From: Alphaproteobacteria bacterium | GTDB lineage: Bacteria; Pseudomonadota; Alphaproteobacteria; Rs-D84; SZUA-605 | Direction: 5' to 3' | Assembly (NCBI GenBank): GCA_003250835.1 | Contig: QKJL01000010.1 | Coordinates: 1 to 40,179, forward strand | DNA length: 40,179 bases | Shown here: one piece after another, positions 8,408 through 16,348 of the stretch | Layout of the letters: every line of letters begins with the position of its first letter | Numbering within the stretch: the stretch's first letter is position 1 | Notes under the pieces: generated by a model | Seen by the model: the letters and a program-made list of their open reading frames with translations, nothing else | What the model was told of the DNA's origin: nothing | Database searches by the model: none | Translations under genes and position numbers: made by a program

Positions 8408-9439
8408 ATGACAAATACTAAAACTGACACACCTGAATTTGAACAAGCTGCTAATGCATTGGCAAATGAAACAGATTCAACTCTTGAAACACTCGAAGAT
8501 GCAATCGTATCTGAATCACCTGAACTTTACACATATAAAACTGGATCAAAACTGCTGATGGCAGGTCAATATCACGCGTCTATTAAAGAATTTGAACGTG
8601 TACTTGAACTTAATCCACAACATTGGGAGTCTTTGAATTGCAAAGGCTTTGCTTTTATGAAGATGGGGCGTTACAACGAAGCGATTGAGTCGTTTAACTC
8701 TGCTTATAAAATTAATCCACGTGAAACAAGTATTCTCACAAACAAAGGTCTTGCGCTTAGCTTGAATGGACTTTTCCAAGATGCAATTGATACATTTAAT
8801 ATTGCGATCCAAGTTGATCCAAATTGCATCGAAGCTTATAACGGAAAAGCAGTTGCTCTACAAAAGCTATACCAATTCAAAGATGCGCTTGCAGCCTTAG
8901 AAAACGTATTAAAAATTGACCCAGATCGTGTTGACACATTGCTCAGCATTGGGGTTACTCTTCAAAAACTTAAATTATTTGATAAAGCGATTGAATACTT
9001 TAACAAAGTTATCAAAATTGATGGTAAAAATATTCAAGCATGGAATGCAAAAGGTATTACTTACCACATGATGGAAAATCCTGATAAAGCGATGGAATGT
9101 TTCCAAAAAATCATCAAATTGAGTAAAAATCCTATTCCTGCGTACATTAGTATTGGTTACGTGTATCAGAAAAAAGGACAATTCCTTAAAGCATTGGAAG
9201 CTTATGAAAAAGCTGCTGCTCTTAACAATAACCGTTACCAACATAAAACATTTGAAGGTATTGGAAGTTGTTTAACAAAACTTGGTAAATTTGAACAAGC
9301 ATCTGAATACTATCAACGTATTGCAGATCGTGAACAAGGTCCAAAGAAATTTGCAGCAGAACGCTCACTTCGCTTTGTAAACAAATTAAAGCTTAAGGGT
9401 GCCAAACCAGATGGCATGACACCGCCACCAGCTGAATAA
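8408..9439 (+). CDS. Tetratricopeptide repeat protein
   Basis: Protein of 343 residues. After an acidic N-terminal 40 residues come about eight consecutive 34-residue TPR units (for example ALAALENVLKIDPDRVDTLL and KAIEYFNKVIKIDGKN), which form a superhelical protein-binding surface. No signal peptide is visible, so it is probably cytoplasmic. I chose the ATG at 8408: GGGAG lies just upstream, and the promoter at 8349-8377 starts transcription near 8384, so earlier in-frame codons inside the tRNA cannot be used. The binding partner cannot be told from sequence. The gene is monocistronic with its own promoter and terminator. Confidence 0.9.
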   Translation: MTNTKTDTPEFEQAANALANETDSTLETLEDAIVSESPELYTYKTGSKLLMAGQYHASIKEFERVLELNPQHWESLNCKGFAFMKMGRYNEAIESFNSAYKINPRETSILTNKGLALSLNGLFQDAIDTFNIAIQVDPNCIEAYNGKAVALQKLYQFKDALAALENVLKIDPDRVDTLLSIGVTLQKLKLFDKAIEYFNKVIKIDGKNIQAWNAKGITYHMMENPDKAMECFQKIIKLSKNPIPAYISIGYVYQKKGQFLKALEAYEKAAALNNNRYQHKTFEGIGSCLTKLGKFEQASEYYQRIADREQGPKKFAAERSLRFVNKLKLKGAKPDGMTPPPAE

Positions 9440-9441
9440 TT

Positions 9442-9470
9442 AAAAAAGGCTCCTTACGGAGCCTTTTTTC
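9442..9470. terminator. Bidirectional terminator after the TPR gene
   Basis: GGCTCC-TTAC-GGAGCC hairpin with six A before it and six T after it, so it can stop transcripts from both strands. Confidence 0.9.
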
Positions 9471-9672
9471 ATCTTTTTCCTGGAGACTTAATTAGTAATT
9501 GTCCTCCATACACCAGAATTCCTAACCCCATAAAGACGCTAATAACACGACAAGTAATTGCACAAATTTTAAGATTTTCAAGTATAATCGTTGTTAACAT
9601 TACAATTATACAAATCATTAATTTTATTGCATTAAACTTATCTTCTGATGTTTTAATAATTTTTTTATACAT
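9469..9672 (-). CDS. Putative small two-TM membrane protein
   Basis: 67 codons with two hydrophobic helices (about 17-36 and 43-60) and charged ends. No Shine-Dalgarno sequence is evident before the ATG, and the family is unknown. It ends against the bidirectional terminator. It is the last of three tiny membrane-protein frames in tandem on this strand. Support is the membrane-like composition and the terminator, so it is tentative. Confidence 0.4.
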   Translation of the reverse strand: MYKKIIKTSEDKFNAIKLMICIIVMLTTIILENLKICAITCRVISVFMGLGILVYGGQLLIKSPGKR

Positions 9673-9734
9673 TAGGTGTCATAATAATTAGGTTTTGTGT
9701 TAATGTATCATATTCACTTTATTTGTCTAGGATA

Positions 9735-9772
9735 AAATAAAATCCCCCGACTACATAAAGCAGTAAGGGGAT
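9735..9772 (-). terminator. Rho-independent terminator
   Basis: On the minus strand ATCCCC pairs with GGGGAT, with an inner ACTGC/GTAGT stem, followed by a T-rich tract. It lies just after the 74-codon frame that ends at 9788. Confidence 0.7.
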
Positions 9773-9787
9773 GACGATTATTAGAAA

Positions 9788-10012
9788 TTAAACAAGAATT
9801 ACGATGATCAATAAAACAATGGTAATCATTGCTCCTGCACTGCCTAATATTATCATTCCATTCCAATTACAGGAAATAGACATTCCAAATATCATCAATG
9901 TAAGTAATAAACAGATTGATAAAACATCGAGCATTCTGATATTCATCTTTTGTTTTAAGTAATTCATTTTTTTATTAGTTATAATGATAAAAAGATTTAT
10001 ACTCTTCACCAT
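9788..10012 (-). CDS. Putative small two-TM membrane protein
   Basis: Frame of 74 codons with two hydrophobic helices (about 30-49 and 53-74), the second reaching the C-terminus. A TTGACG/TATGGT promoter-like pair places the -10 box on the first ATG, so translation more likely starts at a later in-frame ATG (9967, 9946 or 9934). No strong ribosome-binding site is visible. A terminator follows directly, which supports a short transcript. No family recognised. Confidence 0.45.
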   Translation of the reverse strand: MVKSINLFIIITNKKMNYLKQKMNIRMLDVLSICLLLTLMIFGMSISCNWNGMIILGSAGAMITIVLLIIVILV

Positions 10013-10036
10013 ACACTATCTTTTATATTCGTCAAT

Positions 10037-10063
10037 AAAAAAAAGCCCGCATTATACGGGCTT
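10037..10063 (-). terminator. Rho-independent terminator
   Basis: Minus-strand AAGCCCG/CGGGCTT stem with a seven-base loop and a T tract, directly after the small gene ending at 10069. Confidence 0.85.
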
Positions 10064-10068
10064 TATTA

Positions 10069-10293
10069 TTAAGTTGTTATCTTTTTTATATGCAAGACTA
10101 ACGCCAGCAAAGATACAGCAGCAGCTGTAAAAGCTGACCATGTGACGGCGACAGGTATTTCTTTTGTTATTAAACTTGCTACCCCTATCCAAAATCCAAG
10201 AATACAAGGCACAAGCAATCTAAACGTCCAGCAATCTGGTCGCGTTCTTTTATTTTTCTCCATAACAATAGATTTAAGTGAGTAAGTTTGCAT
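10069..10293 (-). CDS. Putative small two-TM membrane protein
   Basis: Frame of 74 codons: a basic N-terminus (MEKNKRTRPD), then two helices (about 27-43 and 48-68) and a basic end. A TTGACA-16-TAAGAT promoter (10296-10323) would start transcription next to the first ATG, so the ATG at 10263 (MEKNKR) is the likelier start. A strong terminator follows. Function unknown. Being a monocistronic unit with promoter and terminator makes it more credible than its two neighbours. Confidence 0.5.
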   Translation of the reverse strand: MQTYSLKSIVMEKNKRTRPDCWTFRLLVPCILGFWIGVASLITKEIPVAVTWSAFTAAAVSLLALVLHIKKITT

Positions 10294-10295
10294 TT

Positions 10296-10323
10296 ATCTT
10301 ACATTATTTTATGTGTTTGTCAA
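10296..10323 (-). promoter_or_regulatory. Promoter of the small membrane protein gene
   Basis: Minus-strand TTGACA and TAAGAT, 16-base spacer. Confidence 0.6.
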
Positions 10324-10338
10324 ATACCTATATATCAT

Positions 10339-10479
10339 AAAAAAATCCCGCACACAGCGAGACTTTTTACTAGAAGGAGAGAGAACCCCGAAGCCTTAAG
10401 AGGAGAGAGAAAATAAGGAGGGAATTAAAAATTCCTAACTTCGGGGCTGTATTCGATCTGACGATCGAACTTTTTATAG
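10339..10479 (-). ncRNA. Candidate anti-Shine-Dalgarno small RNA (3'-UTR type)
   Basis: Minus-strand RNA of about 140 bases directly after the stop codon of the gene ending at 10483. It begins with the hairpin TTCGATC-GTCA-GATCGAA (10452-10469). Next comes a long hairpin closed by CCCCGAAG/CTTCGGGG (10386-10446), whose loop carries CCCTCCTT and TCTCTCCTCTT. A further single-stranded CTCTCTCCTTCT follows, then a terminator stem (10343-10365) with seven T. CUCCU copies mimic the 16S rRNA 3' end and could bind ribosome-binding sites of mRNAs, as proposed for the cuckoo/CcsR sRNAs of alphaproteobacteria. Only a weak -10 (TATAAA) lies in front, so it may be cut from the upstream mRNA. Confidence 0.6.
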
Positions 10480-10482
10480 GGC

Positions 10483-11094
10483 TTAGATATAAAGTTGCCC
10501 TTTAATTTTTGCAGTTTGTGGAATGCTGTGAAATCCTGTATCACCATAGATATACACATTTCCACCAACTTCTACGTTATCAGGAAAAACTACTTGGCGT
10601 GCATCTTTTACAAAGATATGCCCTTTTACTTCCAATCCTTTTGGTAAACGTAAGATACTTTTGATATTCAAAATATATAAATTTCCTGTGATTACTGTAT
10701 CTTCCGTTAAAACAGCTTTTGCACCTTTTGCAAGGATCATATTTCCTTCGTGCACTTTTTTAGCCACTTTTTCTTCTGATAATTTCTTTGTTGAGAAATC
10801 TAATACAGGGATTTTAGATTTTTTTACTTTTTTAGCAGCGATCACTGTACTTTTTTTAATTGCAGTTTTCTTAACATTGTTTGTTTTTACTACTAATTTT
10901 TCTTCAATTACGATTTTTTGTGGAGCAACTGATTCAGTTTTTGCCACAACTGGTTTAAATTCGTTTAAATCTTTTTGCGTGTTTGACGGTTTCGTTGGAA
11001 TCAATAAATAGATCATTACGCCAATTACTGTTGCTAAAAGAAACAAGTGGATTACCTGATTACGGTAAAATCGTTTAATTCTCGCCTCTGTCAT
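10483..11094 (-). CDS. Membrane-anchored protein with C-terminal beta-repeat domain
   Basis: Protein of 203 residues. A short cytoplasmic N-terminus, one membrane helix (about 15-35, HLFLLATVIGVMIYLLI), a Lys/Val-rich linker, then about 75 residues of repeats of the form LPxGLxVxGxxxV and FPDNVEVGGNVYI, a stacked-strand pattern seen in many bacterial surface and bactofilin-like proteins. It probably projects into the periplasm. I chose the ATG at 11094, which has AGAGGT upstream; the promoter at 11136-11163 starts transcription near 11129, too late for the earlier codon at 11130. The sRNA-like element follows its stop. Function unknown. Confidence 0.8.
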   Translation of the reverse strand: MTEARIKRFYRNQVIHLFLLATVIGVMIYLLIPTKPSNTQKDLNEFKPVVAKTESVAPQKIVIEEKLVVKTNNVKKTAIKKSTVIAAKKVKKSKIPVLDFSTKKLSEEKVAKKVHEGNMILAKGAKAVLTEDTVITGNLYILNIKSILRLPKGLEVKGHIFVKDARQVVFPDNVEVGGNVYIYGDTGFHSIPQTAKIKGQLYI

Positions 11095-11135
11095 ATTACT
11101 ACCTCTTAAGTGAGTTATCTTTTTTGTCAACTTTT

Positions 11136-11163
11136 ACTATATAGCAGATTTTATATTTGTCAA
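11136..11163 (-). promoter_or_regulatory. Promoter of the membrane-anchored repeat protein
   Basis: Minus-strand TTGACA and TATAGT with a 16-base spacer, about 35 bases before the chosen ATG. Confidence 0.75.
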
Positions 11164-11180
11164 TACTTAAATAATAAAAT

Positions 11181-11203
11181 AAAAAAAGAGGCTATTAAGC
11201 CCC
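11181..11203 (-). terminator. Terminator of the hydrolase-ruvB operon
   Basis: Minus-strand GGGGCT-TAAT-AGCCTC stem (one G-U pair) followed by seven T, 25 bases after ruvB. Confidence 0.85.
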
Positions 11204-11227
11204 TTTCTCAGTGTGTTAAGTTTATTT

Positions 11228-12217
11228 TTACGTTCTTTTTAAGTGATCGTATGCTAATTTTGTTGATAATCTTCCACGTGGAGAACGCTGAATTAAGCCT
11301 TGTTGTAATAAATATGGCTCTACTACATCTTCAATTGTTGCTGATTCTTCTGATAATGCAGCCGCCAATGTTTCAATTCCCACTGGACCACCATTATAAT
11401 TATCAATAATACATGCTAAATAACGCTTATCCATTTCATCCAAGCCCAATTTATCCACATGTAGACGTGATAATGCTTTATCTGCCAATTCTTTTGTAAT
11501 CACCTTTTGATCATCAATGATTGCAAAGTCACGCACACGTTTAAGTAAACGGTTTGCTACACGCGGTGTCCCACGTGAACGGCGTGCAATTTCCATTGCT
11601 CCACCCTGATCCATACCAATATTCAATAATTGCGATGAGCGTTCAACAACTAATGCTAATTCTTCTGCTGTATAAAAACGCATACGCAGAGGAATACCAA
11701 AACGTTCGCGTAATGGCGTTGTTAATAATCCTGTTTTTGTTGTTGCCCCAACCAATGTAAATGGAGGTAAGTCAATACGCACTGAACGTGCTGCTGGACC
11801 TTCGCCGATAATCAAATCTAATTGGAAATCTTCCATTGCAGAATACAACACTTCTTCAATTGCTGGGTTTAAACGATGGATTTCATCGATAAACAGCACA
11901 TCATTTGGTTGCAGATTTGTTAAGATCGCTGCCAAATCCCCAGATTTAGAGATCATCGGAGCCGCTGTTGCACGGAAACCAACGCCTAATTCCTTTGCCA
12001 CGATTTGTGCAAGTGTTGTTTTTCCTAATCCAGGAGGACCATGGAATAACACGTGATCCATCACACGACGTTCTTTTAAAGCTGCTTTGATAAATACAGA
12101 CAGGTTTTCTTTTACTTCGGTTTGACCGATCAATTCAGATAATGTTTGTGGACGCAGTGAGACAATACTGTCTTCTGGCTTTTTTTCAGCAGAAATAATG
12201 CGTTGTTCGTCCGTCAT
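11228..12217 (-). CDS. ruvB: Holliday junction branch migration ATPase RuvB
   Basis: 329 residues, close to the normal 330-345. RuvB hexamers, loaded by RuvA, drive branch migration at Holliday junctions before RuvC cuts. Motifs: Walker [10 protein letters not shown], Walker [10 protein letters not shown], the RuvB-specific [14 protein letters not shown], sensor [10 protein letters not shown] and arginine finger PLRERFG. The C-terminal winged helix is present ([11 protein letters not shown]). It starts one base after the stop of the alpha/beta-hydrolase gene. ruvA and ruvC are not in the window. Confidence 0.97.
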   Translation of the reverse strand: MTDEQRIISAEKKPEDSIVSLRPQTLSELIGQTEVKENLSVFIKAALKERRVMDHVLFHGPPGLGKTTLAQIVAKELGVGFRATAAPMISKSGDLAAILTNLQPNDVLFIDEIHRLNPAIEEVLYSAMEDFQLDLIIGEGPAARSVRIDLPPFTLVGATTKTGLLTTPLRERFGIPLRMRFYTAEELALVVERSSQLLNIGMDQGGAMEIARRSRGTPRVANRLLKRVRDFAIIDDQKVITKELADKALSRLHVDKLGLDEMDKRYLACIIDNYNGGPVGIETLAAALSEESATIEDVVEPYLLQQGLIQRSPRGRLSTKLAYDHLKRT

Positions 12218-12218
12218 C

Positions 12219-12872
12219 TTAGATCAGTTTATGTTCCTTGTCTTGTTCTGTTGCGATATAATCCGTTAACAAACGGTGTAAATCAGGCAATGAAGCGTTA
12301 AATTTACCGTCTGCGCCACGTAAAATATGATATTTTACATTGATTTCTTTTTGTTCATTTAAGCGATCCACCAATGTTTTACGCATGATATGATATTCTT
12401 CATCATCTTTTTCACCATGTACAACTAAACCTGAAGATGGGCATAAGCTTAAAAATGAGAAATCAAATTCATGTAATGGAGGAGATAATGCGATAAATGA
12501 ATTGATACCTGGGCGACGGATTAATAATTGGAATGCAATATATGCCCCGAAATCCAACCCAGCAATCCAAACACTACGTGCTTTTTCATGTTGTTGTTGA
12601 ATCCAATCTAACGCAGCTGCTGCGTCAGCTAATTCCCCTTCACCATATGTAAATTCACCTTCGGAACGACCTGTTCCACGGAAATTAAAACGAAGAACTG
12701 CAAAACCTTGTTTCGCAAAGCTGTGATACATTGTGTATGCAACTTTTTCATTCATATGCCCACCGCGATCTGGGTGACCATGTAAGATCAAAGCAACCGG
12801 AGAGTCTTCGTGTTTACCTTTTTGATATGCACCATGTAAACGGCCATTTGCACCTGAGAATACTACTTCCAT
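12219..12872 (-). CDS. Alpha/beta hydrolase-fold protein with altered catalytic triad
   Basis: 217 residues of the COG2945-like alpha/beta hydrolase family. It shows the oxyanion loop LHGHPDRGG, the [11 protein letters not shown] motif and a nucleophile elbow. The elbow reads GLDFGA where relatives have GxSFGA, so serine is replaced by aspartate. The C-terminal ADHFF-type motif reads ADGKF, so the usual histidine is also missing. Esterase activity is therefore doubtful; an aspartate-nucleophile or non-catalytic role is possible. I chose the ATG at 12872 with AAGGTG upstream, since the promoter at 12911-12938 excludes the earlier codon. It is the first gene of an operon with ruvB. Confidence 0.85.
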   Translation of the reverse strand: MEVVFSGANGRLHGAYQKGKHEDSPVALILHGHPDRGGHMNEKVAYTMYHSFAKQGFAVLRFNFRGTGRSEGEFTYGEGELADAAAALDWIQQQHEKARSVWIAGLDFGAYIAFQLLIRRPGINSFIALSPPLHEFDFSFLSLCPSSGLVVHGEKDDEEYHIMRKTLVDRLNEQKEINVKYHILRGADGKFNASLPDLHRLLTDYIATEQDKEHKLI

Positions 12873-12910
12873 ATTTACACCTTTTATTCTTTTAAATTTT
12901 ATATTTTCAC

Positions 12911-12938
12911 AGTATAGCAATAAAAATTTATGTGTCCA
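12911..12938 (-). promoter_or_regulatory. Promoter of the hydrolase-ruvB operon
   Basis: Minus-strand TGGACA and TATACT, 16-base spacer, about 30 bases before the chosen ATG. Confidence 0.6.
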
Positions 12939-13015
12939 GAAGAATCTTTATAACTATTTGAATAATCCATAAAAAATGCATTTTATCGGCAATTTATTGA
13001 CAATGCTAAATTATC

Positions 13016-14242
13016 TTAAATAAATGGATATTTATTCACTGATTTTGCAATCGATTTTGCAATTTGTGTTTGGTATGATTTTGTAAGCAAACGCTTTTCT
13101 TCGGTTGGATTAGAGATGAATCCAATTTCCACCAATGCTGAGGCAATTGGGGAACGTAATACCATAAACGGCGCTGATCGTTTTGGTTCTTTCAACTTTG
13201 TAATTGATTTCTGACTTTCTACTTCTTCAACTAATAAATTTGCAAAAATAATTGATTGCTCTTTTGTCATTGATTGTTTCATATCTCCTAAGATATCACG
13301 CACATCGGCTGCGTATCCGTCGAATCCTGAAATACCAATCAAATCGGCTGCGTTTTCACGCTCTGCTAAGTATGCAGATTCTTCGTCAGATGCTTTTTCA
13401 GATAATGTATAAACAGACAATCCCTTTGTCTTTGATTTTGGATGACTATCTGCGTGAATTGATAAGAACAAATCTGCGTGTTTTTGTTGCGCAATGCGTG
13501 AACGTTCTTTTAATTTCAAATATACATCTGTCGAACGCGTTAAATGCACTTCAAATCCCATTTGCTTCAATTCTTCTGCTAATTTCTTTGATGTTTGCAA
13601 TACAATATTTTTTTCATATGTTTGATGTTTTCCAATCGCACCTGGATCTTTTCCACCATGCCCGGGATCAATTACAATCACTTTTTTCTTTTTTTCTGGA
13701 GGTTCTTTTATATTGATTGCTTTTAATTCTGTTGATTTAGGCGCAGCTGCAACAGCAGCCCCTTTTCCAGCCAATCCTTCATTTTTAATTGCAGTATGTT
13801 CAATATCCACTACTAAGCGGTTTTTCGCCGTTTTACTTGGTGGCAATGTAAAATGTTTTTTAATTTTTCCTGATTTTGACAAATCCAATACAAAACGTGA
13901 TGTTCCTGTGCTTGATGTAGAGCGACGGATTTTTTCAATCACCCCACCAGATGCATTTTCATCTTTTACATTTGAGTATTCAAAATTTTGTACATCAATT
14001 ACCACACGTGATGGATTTGACAATGTTTCCAAGCTGTATGCTGGGTTTACTGGGATTTCCAATACAAAACGTGTCACTGTTGATGATTGAATACCAATAC
14101 GAGTCTTTGCTTCACCTTTTTTAGATGCTGCATGCAAGATTGATGGAAAAAAGACCAAAGAAACCCCAGCCAACGGCGCCATCTTTATTAGGCTGCGTCG
14201 ACTGATTTTTTTTGCTAATAATCCTTCAGTCTTTTTTGTCAT
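13016..14242 (-). CDS. amiC: N-acetylmuramoyl-L-alanine amidase, AmiC type
   Basis: 408 residues. A twin-arginine signal (KISRRSLIK, cleavage near ILHAAS), an AMIN domain (about 45-150) that targets septal peptidoglycan, a linker, and an Amidase_3 domain (about 190-408). The zinc ligands are visible: H in IDPGHGG, E in YEKN, H in SIHAD, with the catalytic E in VEIGF. It cleaves the bond between MurNAc and the stem peptide to split daughter cells, acting in the periplasm and exported by Tat. It starts four bases after the prepilin gene, so the two form an operon. Confidence 0.94.
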   Translation of the reverse strand: MTKKTEGLLAKKISRRSLIKMAPLAGVSLVFFPSILHAASKKGEAKTRIGIQSSTVTRFVLEIPVNPAYSLETLSNPSRVVIDVQNFEYSNVKDENASGGVIEKIRRSTSSTGTSRFVLDLSKSGKIKKHFTLPPSKTAKNRLVVDIEHTAIKNEGLAGKGAAVAAAPKSTELKAINIKEPPEKKKKVIVIDPGHGGKDPGAIGKHQTYEKNIVLQTSKKLAEELKQMGFEVHLTRSTDVYLKLKERSRIAQQKHADLFLSIHADSHPKSKTKGLSVYTLSEKASDEESAYLAERENAADLIGISGFDGYAADVRDILGDMKQSMTKEQSIIFANLLVEEVESQKSITKLKEPKRSAPFMVLRSPIASALVEIGFISNPTEEKRLLTKSYQTQIAKSIAKSVNKYPFI

Positions 14243-14246
14243 AATC

Positions 14247-14711
14247 TTATTTATAGTAAATTGTTACGTTATTTACCTGACCTTCGGCACATTGAGCTGT
14301 TAATGTGTTTGGTGCAGATCCATTAATGAAAATACTTTCAGCATCTTCCCATGTTACTGTTCCAAAATAAATACAGTCTGGACGAGACATATTTGGATAT
14401 GTGATTGCGAATTCTTCATTTGAATTAGCTGGACGTACTACAATTTCTTGGCCAAATGGATTTGTTTTGTTTTTAATTCCACCCATACGTTCCAAATATC
14501 CGATTGTTAGACCTTCGTATGATGTTTTACCCGCAAACAATGTACGGATATTATCCACCAATTCACTGATTTCATCGATTGATTGCATACGGAGCAATTT
14601 ATTACGGGCTTTTGTATAGATCCCGATTGATCCCACTGTTAAAATTCCCATGATTCCGATCACGGCCAATGTTTCAAGTAATGTACGCCCACTTTCACGT
14701 GTGTTATGCAT
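14247..14711 (-). CDS. Type IV prepilin-like protein
   Basis: 154 residues. The N-terminus ESGRTLLETLAVIGIMGIL is a class III (prepilin peptidase) signal. The conserved G is followed by RTLLE with glutamate at +5 and a hydrophobic helix. A globular domain follows with a C-terminal cysteine pair (DCIYF and AQCAEG) likely to form the disulfide loop of pilins. AGAGGAG precedes the ATG. No other pilus assembly gene is in the window, so it may be a lone minor pilin or pseudopilin. It is cotranscribed with amiC. The family call is firm; the system it belongs to is unknown. Confidence 0.85.
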   Translation of the reverse strand: MHNTRESGRTLLETLAVIGIMGILTVGSIGIYTKARNKLLRMQSIDEISELVDNIRTLFAGKTSYEGLTIGYLERMGGIKNKTNPFGQEIVVRPANSNEEFAITYPNMSRPDCIYFGTVTWEDAESIFINGSAPNTLTAQCAEGQVNNVTIYYK

Positions 14712-14794
14712 TTTGATACTCCTCTTATATTTTTTACTCTTATAAGTGTATCAAATTTTTAACGAATTATAAAGGAGAAATTATGCCTTTTTCG

Positions 14795-16282
14795 TTAGTC
14801 GTTGGACCAGCCCACTTTTTTCAAGAAGTCAGCATAAGAACCTTCGAATAAGAACACTTTTCCGCCATCAAATACGATTAAGCGTGTTGCCAAGTGATGT
14901 AAGAACATTTCATTATGGGTTACGAGTGCCACCGCCCCATCAAAATTATCAATCGCCGCAATCAACGCATCACATGATTCAGCGTCCAAGTGGTTTGTCG
15001 GTTCGTCGAGTAATAAGAAATTTGCTGGGTGTAATAAGATCTTTCCGAGTGATACACGGCTTTTTTCGCCCCCTGAGAGCACAGAGATTGGTTTCTTGGC
15101 TAAATCCCCACTGAACATCATGTTTCCACACATACGGCGAACTTTTCCATAATCTAGTGCTGGGTCGGCTGATTGGATTTCATCTTCTACCGTCATCTTA
15201 GGATCCAAGCGTTCAATATTTGTTTGCCCGAAGTATCCTTTTGCACAGTGCATATGATCCACAATTTCCCCGCTGTCCGGTGTGAGTTCGCCAGCGATTA
15301 ATTCCAATAACGTTGATTTACCTTTTCCATTCTTTCCAATAATTCCGATACGGTCGCCCTTTTCAATTGTGATTGATAGGCCTTTGATTAATTGGTTTTC
15401 CGGTGTATAGCCGAATGAAAGGTTATCAATTTTACAGATATTACGCGCACGGAATTCCGCAGCATTAAATTCAAAGCCCAATGTTTGGATTGTCTTTAGC
15501 TCTTCCAGTACTTTTTCCTTCTTTAGCTTTTTAATCTTTGATTGTACTAATGACGCCAGCGACGCTTTTGCACGGAAACGATTAATATAGGCTTCGATTT
15601 CTTGACGTTTCTTTGCTGCGTTGGCTGCTGTACGTTGATACATCTCTTCTTCTTCCGCAATTTGACCATATAGCTTTATCGTATCGCCTTCTGTCTTACG
15701 GATTGTTTGACGGTGTACTGCCATTGTATGTGTTGTAATACTGTTCATGATATTACGGTCATGGGTGATCAGGATTAATTCGCTTGGCCATTTCTTTAGG
15801 AATGATACTAACCAGCGGATCGATACAATGTCCAAATAGTTTGTTGGTTCGTCCAGTAATAACAGGTCTGGTTCAGATACCAATACCTTTGCCAGGTTTA
15901 GACGGATTTGATATCCCCCTGAGAAGTCTGAAGGTGCTTTATGGAAGTCTTCTGTTGAAAAACCTAATCCAGATAAGATCTTTTCCACTTTCCATACGTT
16001 ATATTCATCTTCTTCACGTAATCCGAGGCAACCTTCTTCCAATACTGTTGGTTGGGTAAAATGGAGATGTTGTTCCAAGTATCCGATACGGTAATCACGA
16101 GATGTTTCAATTTTTCCTTGGTCTGGTTCTAATTCACCTGTCAAAATACGGAGTAAAGTTGATTTACCCGTTCCATTTTGTCCGATTAGTCCAACGCGTT
16201 CCCCGTCTTTGATTTCCATTGATGTTTCGTCGAAGATAATTTGATCCCCAAACGCCAATGATAAGTCTTTGATTTGTATCAT
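14795..16282 (-). CDS. ABC-F family ATPase
   Basis: 495 residues with two ABC domains and no membrane segments, the ABC-F layout. Domain 1: Walker A GQNGTGKST, signature SGGYQIRLNLA, Walker B LLLLDEPTNYLD. A charged helical linker of about 80 residues follows (the P-site tRNA interaction motif region, IEAYINRFRAKASLASLVQS). Domain 2: GKNGKGKST, LSGGEKSRVSLG, LLLDEPTNHLD. ABC-F proteins act on the ribosomal E site as translation factors or resistance proteins. The short length, without the C-terminal extension of Uup, fits a YbiT/EttA-like housekeeping member. AAGGG precedes the ATG. Confidence 0.92.
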   Translation of the reverse strand: MIQIKDLSLAFGDQIIFDETSMEIKDGERVGLIGQNGTGKSTLLRILTGELEPDQGKIETSRDYRIGYLEQHLHFTQPTVLEEGCLGLREEDEYNVWKVEKILSGLGFSTEDFHKAPSDFSGGYQIRLNLAKVLVSEPDLLLLDEPTNYLDIVSIRWLVSFLKKWPSELILITHDRNIMNSITTHTMAVHRQTIRKTEGDTIKLYGQIAEEEEMYQRTAANAAKKRQEIEAYINRFRAKASLASLVQSKIKKLKKEKVLEELKTIQTLGFEFNAAEFRARNICKIDNLSFGYTPENQLIKGLSITIEKGDRIGIIGKNGKGKSTLLELIAGELTPDSGEIVDHMHCAKGYFGQTNIERLDPKMTVEDEIQSADPALDYGKVRRMCGNMMFSGDLAKKPISVLSGGEKSRVSLGKILLHPANFLLLDEPTNHLDAESCDALIAAIDNFDGAVALVTHNEMFLHHLATRLIVFDGGKVFLFEGSYADFLKKVGWSND

Positions 16283-16309
16283 TTCATACCCTTTTTTATT
16301 GTTAGGGCT

Positions 16310-16338
16310 ATCCTATCCGATCTTTCGGGATTTTACAA
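16310..16338 (-). promoter_or_regulatory. Promoter of the ABC-F gene
   Basis: Minus-strand TTGTAA and TAGGAT with a 17-base spacer, about 28 bases before the ATG. It overlaps an imperfect inverted repeat around CCGATCTTTCGG. Confidence 0.55.
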
Positions 16339-16348
16339 GGTTTAATGA

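Noticed and set aside
12970-13010. Terminator after amiC (GCATT...AATGC followed by T)
   Set aside because: Five pairs with a 20-base loop are not convincing.
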